Assembly: GCA_040753915.1 (NCBI GenBank)
Contig: JBFMDN010000106.1
Span: forward strand, 1-11,789
Reading direction: 5' to 3'
DNA from: JBFMDN01 sp040753915
GTDB taxonomy: Bacteria; Desulfobacterota; Desulfomonilia; Desulfomonilales; Desulfomonilaceae
DNA length: 11,789 bases
A program made the position numbers and the translations under genes. Below the pieces are notes generated by a model, which saw nothing but the letters and a program-made list of their open reading frames with translations, did not search any database and was not told the DNA's origin. Positions 1-7,008 of the stretch are shown one piece after another (positions within the stretch are counted from its first letter, which is position 1; every line of letters starts with the position of its first letter).

Positions 1-454
1 GACATACGTTTGGAGGGGGAGTGCCACACGACCCAAAAACGACCTCATGCGTAGGCCACAGACGCTTGCATGAGAACATTACAGGGTCCACACGACCCAC
101 ACGTCATCGTAGACCGTGGATTCTGGTTCATTCCAAGGATTGATTTCGAGCGATCCGCAAGAATATATTTCACGGTTCCTGCAAACGTGATACTCTGACG
201 CACGCGAGCGTGAGAGCGCGTGCCGTCGTTCTGGCGCAAGCCGAAAATACGGACTTATAGAGCTTCCCGGACCCCCGGCGCTTGCTAGGGCGTGTTGCCT
301 GAGACCCGAGGCGTCGAGTGCCTCAGTACTGTATATCGGGCACGGAAGCGTGCGCCGGTCCGTGTGACAAACTGCTGTGATTATACCCGATGCCAAGAGT
401 TCTTTCGGCTTCCCATATGCCGAGAACATTTATGGGAGGTTCGCAGACCGGTGG
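1..454. other. Gene-free left flank
   Basis: I see no convincing protein gene in this stretch. The open frames are short, have no ribosome-binding sites, and give low-complexity or unfamiliar translations. Visible structure is limited to three items. A 12-bp direct repeat (CCACACGACCCA) lies at 24-35 and 88-99. An imperfect hairpin of about 10 bp with one bulged base pairs 197-206 with 217-227. A short hairpin at 340-353 resembles, on the minus strand, the palindromic units found near 9300. The segment may be decayed intergenic DNA next to the mobile element that follows. Confidence 0.5.
197..227. repeat. Imperfect hairpin
   Basis: GACGCACGCG at 197-206 is the reverse complement of 217-227 apart from one bulged G, with a 10-base loop between them. 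No T-run follows on either side, so it is not a standard intrinsic terminator. Its role is unknown. Confidence 0.35.
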
Positions 455-676
455 GACGGGCGTCTGAAAGTGTCTCAAAAGCCTGCAGTCCGTGATAATC
501 GTGGCACACCCCCTCACCCTGACCCTCTCCCCCGAAGCGGGGGAAAGGGGATTTTTCAGGCTCCCTCTCCCAGAGGGAGAGGGTTGGGGTGAGGGTGCCT
601 TTCCACGCATCGACGCCAAATCGTGCTACGCTGTTTGGTGTGGCCCGAGTTTTGAGACAGTTTCGTCTCGCCCGTC
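455..676. mobile_element. MITE-like palindromic element
   Basis: The element is bounded by imperfect terminal inverted repeats. Positions 455-480 pair with 650-676, including an exact GACGGGCG outer block (455-462/669-676) and an exact 10-bp inner block TGTCTCAAAA (471-480) against TTTTGAGACA (650-659). Inside are a C5-G5 hairpin at 528-544 and a perfect 9-bp stem with a 3-base loop (563-571/575-583). A longer inverted repeat of the CCCTCACCC...CCCTCTCC type pairs 511-530 with 576-595. It has no transposase gene, which is what a non-autonomous miniature element looks like. No target-site duplication is evident outside the ends. The inner CCCTCACCC/GGTGAGGG motif is a widespread bacterial intergenic palindrome, so the outer repeats are the more specific feature. 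Confidence 0.55.
511..595. repeat. GGGAGAGGG-type double hairpin
   Basis: This is the core palindrome of the surrounding element. 511-530 and 576-595 are inverted copies with 2 mismatches in 20. Two local hairpins lie within it, 528-544 and 563-583; the latter has a perfect 9-bp stem and AGA loop. Conceptual translations give Pro/Leu/Ser/Gly-rich strings (PSPQPSP, LTLTLSPEAGE), the familiar spurious product of this repeat class. It is not coding. Confidence 0.7.
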
Positions 677-682
677 AGTGTC

Positions 683-741
683 GAGGAGGAGAAACGGAAA
701 TTATTATTGGCAACCGCTATGAAAACCACCTCCGCTCCGTG
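683..741 (+). promoter_or_regulatory. mobA translation start region
   Basis: A very strong purine-rich ribosome site, GAGGAGGAG, lies at 683-691. The only codon at normal spacing in the mobA frame is ATT (700), a rare initiator. ATG 719 opens an 8-codon frame (MKTTSAP, stop) whose TGA (740-742) overlaps GTG 739, which is in the mobA frame. The mobA start could therefore be ATT 700 or GTG 739 by re-initiation after the tiny upstream frame. The sequence alone does not decide. Confidence 0.4.
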
Positions 742-1344
742 AGGAGCAAATCCCCGTCCGTATCGGGAGTGTTGCTGGCAGGAGGAGCATCCCGGAGGAT
801 GGGAGGGGTCAATAAGGCACTCCTCGAGCTGGGGGGAGTCAGGATCGTAGAACGCGTAGCCAGAGCTATGAAGCGAGTCTTTCCCGAGGTAATCCTGATC
901 ACGAACACCCCTTCCGTGTTTGAATTTCTTCTTATACCGTCTTTTCACGACATCATCCCGGGACATGGCTCGCTCGGAGGCTTGTACACCGGTCTCCGGT
1001 CATGTGCGGGGGATTATGCCTTCCTCGCCGCATGCGACATGCCGTTCATTGACGAACGCGTGCTCAGGTACATGACCGGTCTCATAACAGAAGAGGACAT
1101 TATCGCGCCGAAGATCGGGGGGCATTGGGAGCCATTGCACGCAATCTATTCGCGCTCGTGCTTGCCGTTCATAGAACGTCTCATGCAGGAACACGACCTA
1201 AAGATAATCAATATTTTCAAAGACCTAAAAGTTCGGGCCGTTTGCGAGGACGAGCTGAAACAATTTGACCCTGAGTGCAGATTTCTCATGAACGTCAACA
1301 CCCCCGAAGACGTGAGACAAGCGCGCACAATGATTGCGAGATAG
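739..1344 (+). CDS. mobA: Molybdenum cofactor guanylyltransferase MobA
   Basis: MobA transfers GMP from GTP to molybdopterin-bound molybdenum (or tungsten), giving the bis-MGD type cofactor of DMSO-reductase-family enzymes such as formate dehydrogenases. It acts in the cytoplasm. From GTG 739 the protein has 201 aa, close to the E. coli enzyme (about 194). The nucleotide-binding N-terminus is clear: LLAGGASRRMGG at 12-23 followed by K26. The GT-A metal-binding motif CDMPF follows (D100), and the C-terminal NVNTPED (185-191) is typical of the family. It has no tight operon partner and is convergent with the next gene. The start is uncertain (see the entry at 683-741). A frame open from 589 would begin inside the mobile element and is unlikely to be used. 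A related NTP-transferase is the alternative, but the motif set favours MobA. Confidence 0.88.
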   Translation: MRSKSPSVSGVLLAGGASRRMGGVNKALLELGGVRIVERVARAMKRVFPEVILITNTPSVFEFLLIPSFHDIIPGHGSLGGLYTGLRSCAGDYAFLAACDMPFIDERVLRYMTGLITEEDIIAPKIGGHWEPLHAIYSRSCLPFIERLMQEHDLKIINIFKDLKVRAVCEDELKQFDPECRFLMNVNTPEDVRQARTMIAR

Positions 1345-1423
1345 CTGCTGTCGAAATCAGCACGTGAACGGCACTACACAATCCAACGGAACAATCGCAC
1401 GATACGCGTCTCGTTACCCATAG

Positions 1424-2887
1424 TTACTGGTTTCGATTTGCCCCAGTTTCCAGGCTCGACTCCATGCCTCCAGCCTTTTCTGCTCCTCGAGCGTGCTTGT
1501 GGTAGTCTCGTGCAAACTCGAGAAACTCTCTGTACGCGGTGTCAAGATCATATCCCAGCGCCGTTGAATGGGTGGCCAATCCCTGGTGAAACCAGCGGTA
1601 CCATCTATCGATCTGGTTCGGATCCTCACGAATCAGCTTCCGGAAGATCTCCGTACCCGGGTATGGAGTGACCATGTTGATCTCTACATGGTCCGGTTGC
1701 GCTTCAAGAATGAGCCTTTTGGAAAGCTCTATGTCCTCAGCGGTTTCTTCCGGAAGGCCGATCATGAAGAAAGCATGGGATTGGATGCCGGCAGCCCGGA
1801 GGAGTCGTATGGCGCGTTTGACGTCGTCGTTGGTTTCTCCCTTGTGAATCATAGCAAGAATGCGGGGACTTCCGCTCTCCACTCCCAGTGTGACCCTGCG
1901 GAAATTCGCACGGTGCATCATTTCCACCAGCTCCTCATCAAGCGTGTCCGCGCGTACTCCTCCCGTGAATTCGAAGCGGTTGAATCCTCGTTTGACAATC
2001 TCTCCCAGCAAGGTCAATGTCCTCTTTCTGCTCACGGTGAACGTATCATCGAGGACTTTTATGACCCACCGACCCGGTCTCGGCTTGGGAGACTGGGCAG
2101 CCTCGTGGAGGATTGAGAGCTCATCCAGGAGCGCCGGCACCGATCGGAAGCGCACGGTACGGCCCCAAATTGTCCTTGACGCACAATAGGCACAGTTGAA
2201 GGGACACCCTCGACCGGTCATCATGACCTCGCCGTAGTACGCGGAACGATCTATGAGAGATCGGTCGGGGATGGGCAAGGTGTCCAGGTTTTTGACTGGG
2301 GCATCTCGTTGGTTAAGAACGACTTCGCTCCCGTGCCTCCAGGCCAGAGAAGGCACAGTGGAGAGGTCGCCGCGACCGGCCAAGGTGTCCAGGAGGCCCA
2401 CCAGCGCTCTTTCGCCTTCGCCAACAACAACCATTTGGGCGCCGGTATACCGGATACTCTGTTCAGGGAGCACAGTCGGATGGCTTCCTCCGAGCGCGAC
2501 CGGAATTCCGTGGACGTCTAACCGTTGGGCAATCAGCCGCGCGGTATCCAGATTGCCCGAAGTGCACGTAATACCTACCAGGTCGGGTTTCTGGGCGAGG
2601 ATACGATCCTCCAGCTCGCTCCACAGGGGGTGGGTTGCATCTTCCATGATTGCTTTCATCATAGGAACCCGTGCATTCATGACCAGCTCTGGATCATCAT
2701 CCGGGGTCTCGGGAAACCAACCTTTGGGTGCGGGGATCGTGTCGCCATCTACTATCGCGGCTTCATGTCGGCCAGTATCACGGACAAATGTAGCCAGGTA
2801 GAGGAGATTGAGCGGGTATGTCTTCATCTTGGGAGTAGTGACCCCGAAGAGAGTGTAAAAGGGAGGACGAACGAGGACGAGCTTCAT
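1424..2887 (-). CDS. B12-binding/radical-SAM protein (BchE-like)
   Basis: This is a 487-aa protein of the cobalamin-dependent radical-SAM superfamily. Residues about 1-180 look like a B12-binding Rossmann domain: N-terminal MKLVLVRPP, then VGITCTSG (104-111), IPVALGGSHP (128-137) and the VVVGEGE loop (153-159). The classical DxHxxG cobalamin motif is not evident, as in many BchE-like members. The radical-SAM core starts with C228xxxC232xxC235 (GCPFNCAYC), which should bind the 4Fe-4S cluster that cleaves S-adenosylmethionine. Later segments GGVRAD, LGVESGS and FFMIGLPEET are typical of the barrel. Family members methylate or rearrange unreactive carbons (lipids, tetrapyrroles, phosphonates, natural products). 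The substrate here cannot be read from sequence. The gene stands alone, convergent with mobA and divergent from rsmD. A weak AAGG site lies upstream of ATG 2887. Confidence 0.85.
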   Translation of the reverse strand: MKLVLVRPPFYTLFGVTTPKMKTYPLNLLYLATFVRDTGRHEAAIVDGDTIPAPKGWFPETPDDDPELVMNARVPMMKAIMEDATHPLWSELEDRILAQKPDLVGITCTSGNLDTARLIAQRLDVHGIPVALGGSHPTVLPEQSIRYTGAQMVVVGEGERALVGLLDTLAGRGDLSTVPSLAWRHGSEVVLNQRDAPVKNLDTLPIPDRSLIDRSAYYGEVMMTGRGCPFNCAYCASRTIWGRTVRFRSVPALLDELSILHEAAQSPKPRPGRWVIKVLDDTFTVSRKRTLTLLGEIVKRGFNRFEFTGGVRADTLDEELVEMMHRANFRRVTLGVESGSPRILAMIHKGETNDDVKRAIRLLRAAGIQSHAFFMIGLPEETAEDIELSKRLILEAQPDHVEINMVTPYPGTEIFRKLIREDPNQIDRWYRWFHQGLATHSTALGYDLDTAYREFLEFARDYHKHARGAEKAGGMESSLETGANRNQ

Positions 2888-3059
2888 ACGTTTTCACACC
2901 TTCTGCCAAGAGTTTCTTGCGAGACCGTCCACTATGGTAATGCCTGTGGGGCCGAAAAAGAACACCCCACGAGGGGGAAATATATCCGGAAAGAGTCTGC
3001 ATGGACCACTTCCGAGTTGAATCGCGGAACAAAAAGAGGTATATATTCCGGTTTGGAAC
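2888..3059. other. Divergent intergenic region
   Basis: This 172-bp region separates the starts of the radical-SAM gene (-) and rsmD (+), so it should carry promoters for both. A 6-bp inverted repeat GTGGGG/CCCCAC (2946-2951/2965-2970) falls in the likely leader of the radical-SAM transcript. The AT-rich block 3030-3047 holds the candidate rsmD promoter. I recognise no riboswitch; in particular the motifs of the cobalamin riboswitch are absent. Confidence 0.45.
3017..3045 (+). promoter_or_regulatory. Candidate sigma70 promoter for rsmD series
   Basis: TTGAAT (3017-3022) and TATATA (3040-3045) are separated by 17 bp, near the sigma70 consensus. Transcription would begin only about 8 bases before the ATG at 3060, so the message would be almost leaderless. 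Only GGAA precedes that ATG. Confidence 0.4.
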
Positions 3060-3632
3060 ATGAGAATCATTGCGGGCCGTTTCAAGGGACATCGCCTACC
3101 TTTGCTTCGTAGCAATCGTGTACGACCCACTATGGATCGAGTTCGCGAAGCAGTATTCAGTTCCGTGGGTTCTGCTGTTCAAGGTGCACGAGTACTGGAG
3201 TTGTTCGCCGGTACCGGGGCTTTTGGGTTTGAAGCCCTCAGCCGAGGAGCGGATTTCGTCCTCTTCGTGGACAGAGACCAAACGGTGGCGCAGACACTTG
3301 CTCGGACCGCAAAGATATTGGGTGTGACGGATCAAGTGACCATATTGGCATGCACCGCCGCTCAAGCGGTGAAAAGGCTTATTGGGGAAAACACAAAATT
3401 CGATCTGGTGTTTCTGGACCCCCCCTATGAACGCAACGAGGTCTCGAGGCTATTTGCCGCTACGGATGCCCAGGACCTTGTTGACGACGATGGGCTCCTC
3501 ATTGTGGAGCAAAGGGCACGCTCTCCGGAACCAATCGTCTCGCCGGGGTTGGAAAAACGGTTCGAGAGACGGTACGGAGGTACCAGCATTTCGATGTATC
3601 GGAAGCTCGCGAAAACAGCGAGTAGTCTGTAG
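3060..3632 (+). CDS. rsmD: 16S rRNA (guanine966-N2)-methyltransferase RsmD
   Basis: RsmD methylates N2 of G966 in 16S rRNA during assembly of the small ribosomal subunit, using S-adenosylmethionine. The 190-aa length is normal. Family marks in order are the N-terminal MRIIAGRFKG (1-10), RPTMDRVREAVF (22-33), the SAM-binding LELFAGTGAFG (46-56) and the catalytic DPPY (120-123). It is the first gene of the + strand housekeeping series. coaD follows after a 183-bp gap, an arrangement (rsmD-coaD) common in bacteria, though the gap here is longer than usual. Confidence 0.93.
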   Translation: MRIIAGRFKGHRLPLLRSNRVRPTMDRVREAVFSSVGSAVQGARVLELFAGTGAFGFEALSRGADFVLFVDRDQTVAQTLARTAKILGVTDQVTILACTAAQAVKRLIGENTKFDLVFLDPPYERNEVSRLFAATDAQDLVDDDGLLIVEQRARSPEPIVSPGLEKRFERRYGGTSISMYRKLAKTASSL

Positions 3633-3681
3633 GGCCTGCCATTGAGGGGGCCTCGACAGTAACGGAGAAAATGATCCTGCA

Positions 3682-3792
3682 ATAGGAGCGGGGGTGACGA
3701 CTCGGGTTGCAACCCTGCCACGATGAGGCATTCCAAAGGCTGCGTCCTGGGAGACGGTAACACGCTTCCCTCGCTACTTGGCACGCTCCTAT
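3682..3792 (+). ncRNA. Possible structured leader before coaD
   Basis: ATAGGAGCG (3682-3690) pairs perfectly with CGCTCCTAT (3784-3792). Directly inside the closing strand, TGGCA (3779-3783) pairs with TGCCA (3716-3720), and the self-complementary GGGTTGCAACCC (3704-3715) abuts that helix. Together they suggest a junction closed by a 9-bp helix, ending just upstream of the coaD ribosome site. It matches no riboswitch consensus I know. Chance pairing is possible, because a 9-bp match within about 110 bases is only mildly improbable across a window this long. Confidence 0.25.
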
Positions 3793-3815
3793 CTCGAAAA
3801 CACCGGGAGAAGTAT

Positions 3816-4349
3816 ATGAGGGAACGAATCGCTGTTTATCCGGGAACTTTCGACCCATTTCATAACGGACACCTGGAAATCGTCAGGAGGGCGCTAGGAA
3901 CGTTTGATCGGGTTGTCGTAGCCCTGGGATTGAATCCCGAGAAAGAAGTGTTGTTCACTGTGGAAGAACGCCTCGACATGATCCGGAACAGCGTGGACGG
4001 AGATCCACGGATCGAGTCAGATTCTTTTGAAGGCCTTCTCGTGCGGTACGCTGCCAAAAAGGGGGCTACAGCAATCATTCGGGGGCTCCGGGCGGTCTCC
4101 GATTTCGAGTATGAGTTCCAGCTCGCTCTTATGAATCGCAAGCTGAATCGCAATATTGAAACGTTTTTTCTCATGACTGCCCATCGCTATCTCTATGTAA
4201 GCTCAAGAATTATCAAGGCTACGGTGCTGGCCGGAGGGTCTCCGGAGGACCTGGTTCCCGATTACGTGCTCAAGGTACTGAAGAAGAAATTCCCGGCCAT
4301 AAGCAACCACGGTCTTGATGTAGAACTTAGTGTGAAGGAGTACCCATGA
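3816..4349 (+). CDS. coaD: Phosphopantetheine adenylyltransferase CoaD
   Basis: CoaD catalyses the penultimate step of coenzyme A synthesis, 4'-phosphopantetheine + ATP to dephospho-CoA + PPi, in the cytoplasm. The protein has 177 aa, slightly longer than the usual 160 or so because of a C-terminal extension after KKKFP. The nucleotidyltransferase signature is clear: GTFDP (10-14) and HNGH (16-19). The IIRGLR segment (87-92) and the substrate-loop region YVSSRIIKATVLAGG (127-141) are also present. I chose ATG 3816 because GGGAGA lies just upstream and the conserved N-terminus begins there; the frame stays open further upstream without a ribosome site. Its stop overlaps the next start (ATGA, 4346-4349), implying translational coupling. 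Confidence 0.95.
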   Translation: MRERIAVYPGTFDPFHNGHLEIVRRALGTFDRVVVALGLNPEKEVLFTVEERLDMIRNSVDGDPRIESDSFEGLLVRYAAKKGATAIIRGLRAVSDFEYEFQLALMNRKLNRNIETFFLMTAHRYLYVSSRIIKATVLAGGSPEDLVPDYVLKVLKKKFPAISNHGLDVELSVKEYP

Positions 4350-5533
4350 AGCAAGCTCTGTCCCAAAGAGCCAGCCAGCTCAAGCCTTCGGCAACGCTCG
4401 CGATCGCCGCGAAGGAAAAGGAGCTCAAGAGCCAAGGTGTAGACGTCGTAGGGTTCGGGGCGGGCGAACCCGATTTTCCGACGCCTCAACACATTCGTGA
4501 AGCGGCCAAGAGATCGCTCGATCGCGGGGAGACTTTCTATACGCCTGCCGGCGGCCTGCCGGAGCTGAAGAAGGCCATTGTGCAGCGATTGGCAGATGAT
4601 TATGACCTCGAATACAAGGCCGATGAAATCCTGGTTTCCTGTGGAGCAAAGCACAGCCTGTATAACGTGTTCCAGGCAGTCCTCGACCCCGGGGACGAAG
4701 TGCTGATCTTCGCTCCGTACTGGGTATCATATCCCGAGATGATTTCGCTGACAGGGGCTGTTCCCGTCGTCGCCCAGGCGAGGGAAGAAAGCCGTTTCAT
4801 CCCGGACCCTGAGGAAGTGGAGTCGCTCATAACGAAGAAGACCAAGGCGATGGTTCTCAATTATCCGTCCAATCCTACCGGAGTCCTCTTCCCGCTCGAC
4901 ATGTTGAACAAACTGGCTTCTGTAGCCGATAGACACGATCTTCTCGTGATTTCGGACGAGATTTACGACAAGCTTCTGTACGACGGGCACACCTTCACCC
5001 CCTTCTCCAGGTTGCCAGGAATGAAAGAGAGGACTATACTGATTAACGGCGTTTCCAAGACGTATGCTATGACCGGCTTGAGGATCGGGTATTTGGCGTG
5101 CACGCTCCCGGATGTGGTAAAAGCAGCGACAAACATTCAGAGCCAGTCCACATCGAATCCCAATAATACGGGACAAGCTGCGGCCTACGAAGCGCTTGTA
5201 GGACCTCAGGATGAAGTGTGGCGGATGCGCGACATTTTCCAGCGCCGCAGGGACCTGATGATCGGCGGAATCAACGACATACCCGGCCTTTCCGCGGTAA
5301 CGCCCGATGGAGCATTCTACGCGTTCGTCAATACTTCGGCCTTTTCCGGTAAACACGGTATTGCCGACTCGACAGACTTCGCGCGATACCTCCTGGAGAA
5401 GCATCATGTGGCCTGTGTACCCGGGGAACCGTTCGGATCGGCGGATCATATCCGCCTCTCTTTCGCCACAAGCGAGGACACGATCCGGGAGGGACTGAAG
5501 CGAATGAGGAAGGCCTGCGAAGAGCTGGCATGA
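4346..5533 (+). CDS. aspC: Class I PLP aminotransferase (aspartate type)
   Basis: This 395-aa fold-type I pyridoxal-phosphate aminotransferase belongs to the subfamily of aspartate (or aspartate/prephenate) aminotransferases common in bacteria. It would transfer amino groups between aspartate/glutamate and 2-oxo acids in the cytoplasm. Visible residues are the GAGEPDFPTP substrate loop (38-47), NPTG with N176, D204 and Y207 in SDEIY, and the Schiff-base lysine K238 in GVSKT. R246 sits in GLRIGY, and the carboxylate-binding arginine is R370 in HIRLSFA. It overlaps coaD (ATGA) and surE (ATGA), so it sits within one transcript. Exact substrate range (aspartate, prephenate or aromatic acids) cannot be fixed from motifs, so the symbol is a family label. 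Confidence 0.9.
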   Translation: MKQALSQRASQLKPSATLAIAAKEKELKSQGVDVVGFGAGEPDFPTPQHIREAAKRSLDRGETFYTPAGGLPELKKAIVQRLADDYDLEYKADEILVSCGAKHSLYNVFQAVLDPGDEVLIFAPYWVSYPEMISLTGAVPVVAQAREESRFIPDPEEVESLITKKTKAMVLNYPSNPTGVLFPLDMLNKLASVADRHDLLVISDEIYDKLLYDGHTFTPFSRLPGMKERTILINGVSKTYAMTGLRIGYLACTLPDVVKAATNIQSQSTSNPNNTGQAAAYEALVGPQDEVWRMRDIFQRRRDLMIGGINDIPGLSAVTPDGAFYAFVNTSAFSGKHGIADSTDFARYLLEKHHVACVPGEPFGSADHIRLSFATSEDTIREGLKRMRKACEELA

Positions 5534-6303
5534 ATGACGAAGCGCCTCTCATACTCTTGACAAACGATGATGGAATTCACGCGGAGGGTTTGCGGTACCT
5601 CCAGCTCGCTGCAGAGAAGCTCGGCCTTGTGAGCATAGTCGCTCCCGAGGCTGAGCAAAGCGCAGTCGGTCACGCCATCACTCTCTACGATCCCATCCGG
5701 TCTCGCGAATACGCGAAAAAAGGGATTTTCTATGGACACGGGATAGGCGGAACCCCGGCCGATTCTGTCAAGCTCGGGCTTTACTCCATACTGCCCCGAC
5801 GCCCGGATCTGGTGCTCTCGGGGATCAACGATGGGGCGAATCTCGGTATTAATGTTCTCTACTCGGGCACCGTGTCGGCTGCCACGGAGGCCGCGATCTT
5901 GGGTGTGCCGTCCATGGCCGTTTCCATCGCGCAAAAGAAGAATCCACCCTTCGAGTGGGCGCTCCCTCACGTGGAGAAGCTCGGGGCCTGGATTCTGAAG
6001 AACGGCCTTCCCCGCGGGGTAGCCCTGAACGTGAACATCCCGGCCCTTCCCCCAGACGAGATCAAGGGGTATAAGGTGACACGACAGGGTCTCCAGAAAT
6101 TTCGGGAGAACTTCGACCGCAGGGAAGACCCACGGGGGAATTACTATTATTGGCTTACGGGCGAGGCTACAGCCGACGAGAAGGACGGCGACACTGATGT
6201 CGTTGCGGTGCGAGAAGGATATGTATCTGTTACCCCACTTTTTTACGACCTTACGGCCCATAACCATACTGAAACATTAACATGTGCTCTGAAGAGACTA
6301 TAA
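5530..6303 (+). CDS. surE: 5'/3'-nucleotidase SurE
   Basis: SurE is a metal-dependent phosphatase that dephosphorylates nucleoside 5'- and 3'-monophosphates. It is linked to stationary-phase survival in other bacteria. The 257-aa protein carries the hallmarks LLTNDDG (9-15, metal ligands D13/D14), the EQSAVGHAIT loop with S44, GTPADSVKLG (74-83), and SGINDGANLG (97-106, metal-ligand N100) followed by YSGTVSAATEA. It overlaps the aminotransferase by ATGA, and its last 22 bases overlap the start of rnc. Many bacteria place surE next to pcm/rpoS; here the partner is rnc. Confidence 0.95.
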   Translation: MNDEAPLILLTNDDGIHAEGLRYLQLAAEKLGLVSIVAPEAEQSAVGHAITLYDPIRSREYAKKGIFYGHGIGGTPADSVKLGLYSILPRRPDLVLSGINDGANLGINVLYSGTVSAATEAAILGVPSMAVSIAQKKNPPFEWALPHVEKLGAWILKNGLPRGVALNVNIPALPPDEIKGYKVTRQGLQKFRENFDRREDPRGNYYYWLTGEATADEKDGDTDVVAVREGYVSVTPLFYDLTAHNHTETLTCALKRL

Positions 6304-7007
6304 TTACTATTCCACAAGCCGAGATCCGGGAGATCGAGGAAATCCTCGGGTACCAATTTAACGATCTGTCATACCTCGTCAACGCTCTTACCCGGCGAAG
6401 CTACTGGCATGAAAACCGCGACACGTGCGAGGAGCACAACGAGCGGCTCGAATTCCTTGGTGACGCGGTCCTGGGACTCGTGATCGCGCATGTCCTGTAC
6501 GAGCAGTTTCCGGACGACGAAGAAGGCGAGCTCCAGAAGAAACGAGCCAGCCTGGTGAACCGATCCGCTTTGGCGCAGCTCTCGCGGAATCTCGGACTTG
6601 CGCGATTTATCCGCATGGGACGAGGAGATGAGCTTTCAGGATGCCGGGAGCGCGATTCCATCCTTTCAGACACCCTCGAAGCTATAATTGCTGCGGTCTA
6701 TCTCGACGGGGGGTACGATCAGGTCGCGTGTCTGATTATTCAGCATTTTCTGCCTCTGATTGAGCGCTGCATTTCTGGGGAGGGACTTGGCGACTGCAAA
6801 AGCATGCTCCAGGAAAAAGTCCAGGCACAAATGGGCACGACACCCCTGTATCATGTCATCGGTGAATGGGGCGAAGATCATAGCAAGACCTTTTCGATCG
6901 CTGTGTCGGTTGGAGATGAAATCGTCGGTGTGGGAATGGGGAGGAACAAGAGAGAGGCTGCGCAGCAGGCCGCACGCCAGGCACTGGACAAGTTCGACAC
7001 ACTTTAG
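6282..7007 (+). CDS. rnc: Ribonuclease III
   Basis: RNase III cleaves double-stranded RNA, including the rRNA precursor and structured leaders. The 241-aa protein has the standard two-part layout. The catalytic domain spans about 15-165 with signature NERLEFLGDA (53-62), giving E54, E57 and D61, plus D130 and E133 in SDTLEAI; the expected acidic centre is intact. The double-stranded RNA-binding domain spans about 170-240 (DCKSMLQEKVQ to REAAQQAARQAL). The usual ALTHxS motif reads ALTRRS here, with arginine at the normally conserved histidine. ATG 6282 lies inside surE and has only a weak ribosome site, so translation probably depends on coupling to surE. Two palindromes follow the stop codon. 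Confidence 0.95.
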   Translation: MCSEETIITIPQAEIREIEEILGYQFNDLSYLVNALTRRSYWHENRDTCEEHNERLEFLGDAVLGLVIAHVLYEQFPDDEEGELQKKRASLVNRSALAQLSRNLGLARFIRMGRGDELSGCRERDSILSDTLEAIIAAVYLDGGYDQVACLIIQHFLPLIERCISGEGLGDCKSMLQEKVQAQMGTTPLYHVIGEWGEDHSKTFSIAVSVGDEIVGVGMGRNKREAAQQAARQALDKFDTL

Positions 7008-7008
7008 C

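Noticed and set aside
323..619. Open frames on both strands across the G/C-rich palindrome (PSPQPSP and LTLTLSP peptides)
   Set aside because: These translations come from the inverted repeat itself and lack ribosome sites or known domains; they are the usual spurious products of this repeat type.
589..738. N-terminal extension of mobA from GTG 589
   Set aside because: It would start inside the mobile element and add 50 residues with no family match before the conserved nucleotide-binding motif.
3682..3792. tRNA or 4.5S (SRP) RNA in the rsmD-coaD gap
   Set aside because: There is no acceptor CCA, no T-loop GGTTCGA and no SRP tetraloop/asymmetric-loop motif; only generic pairing is visible.
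3723..3815. N-terminal extension of coaD
   Set aside because: There is no ribosome site at ATG 3723. The family N-terminus begins at ATG 3816, which has GGGAGA at good spacing.
4727..5449. Long minus-strand open frame opposite the aminotransferase gene
   Set aside because: It is a shadow of a clearly conserved + strand gene, with no recognisable domain or ribosome site.
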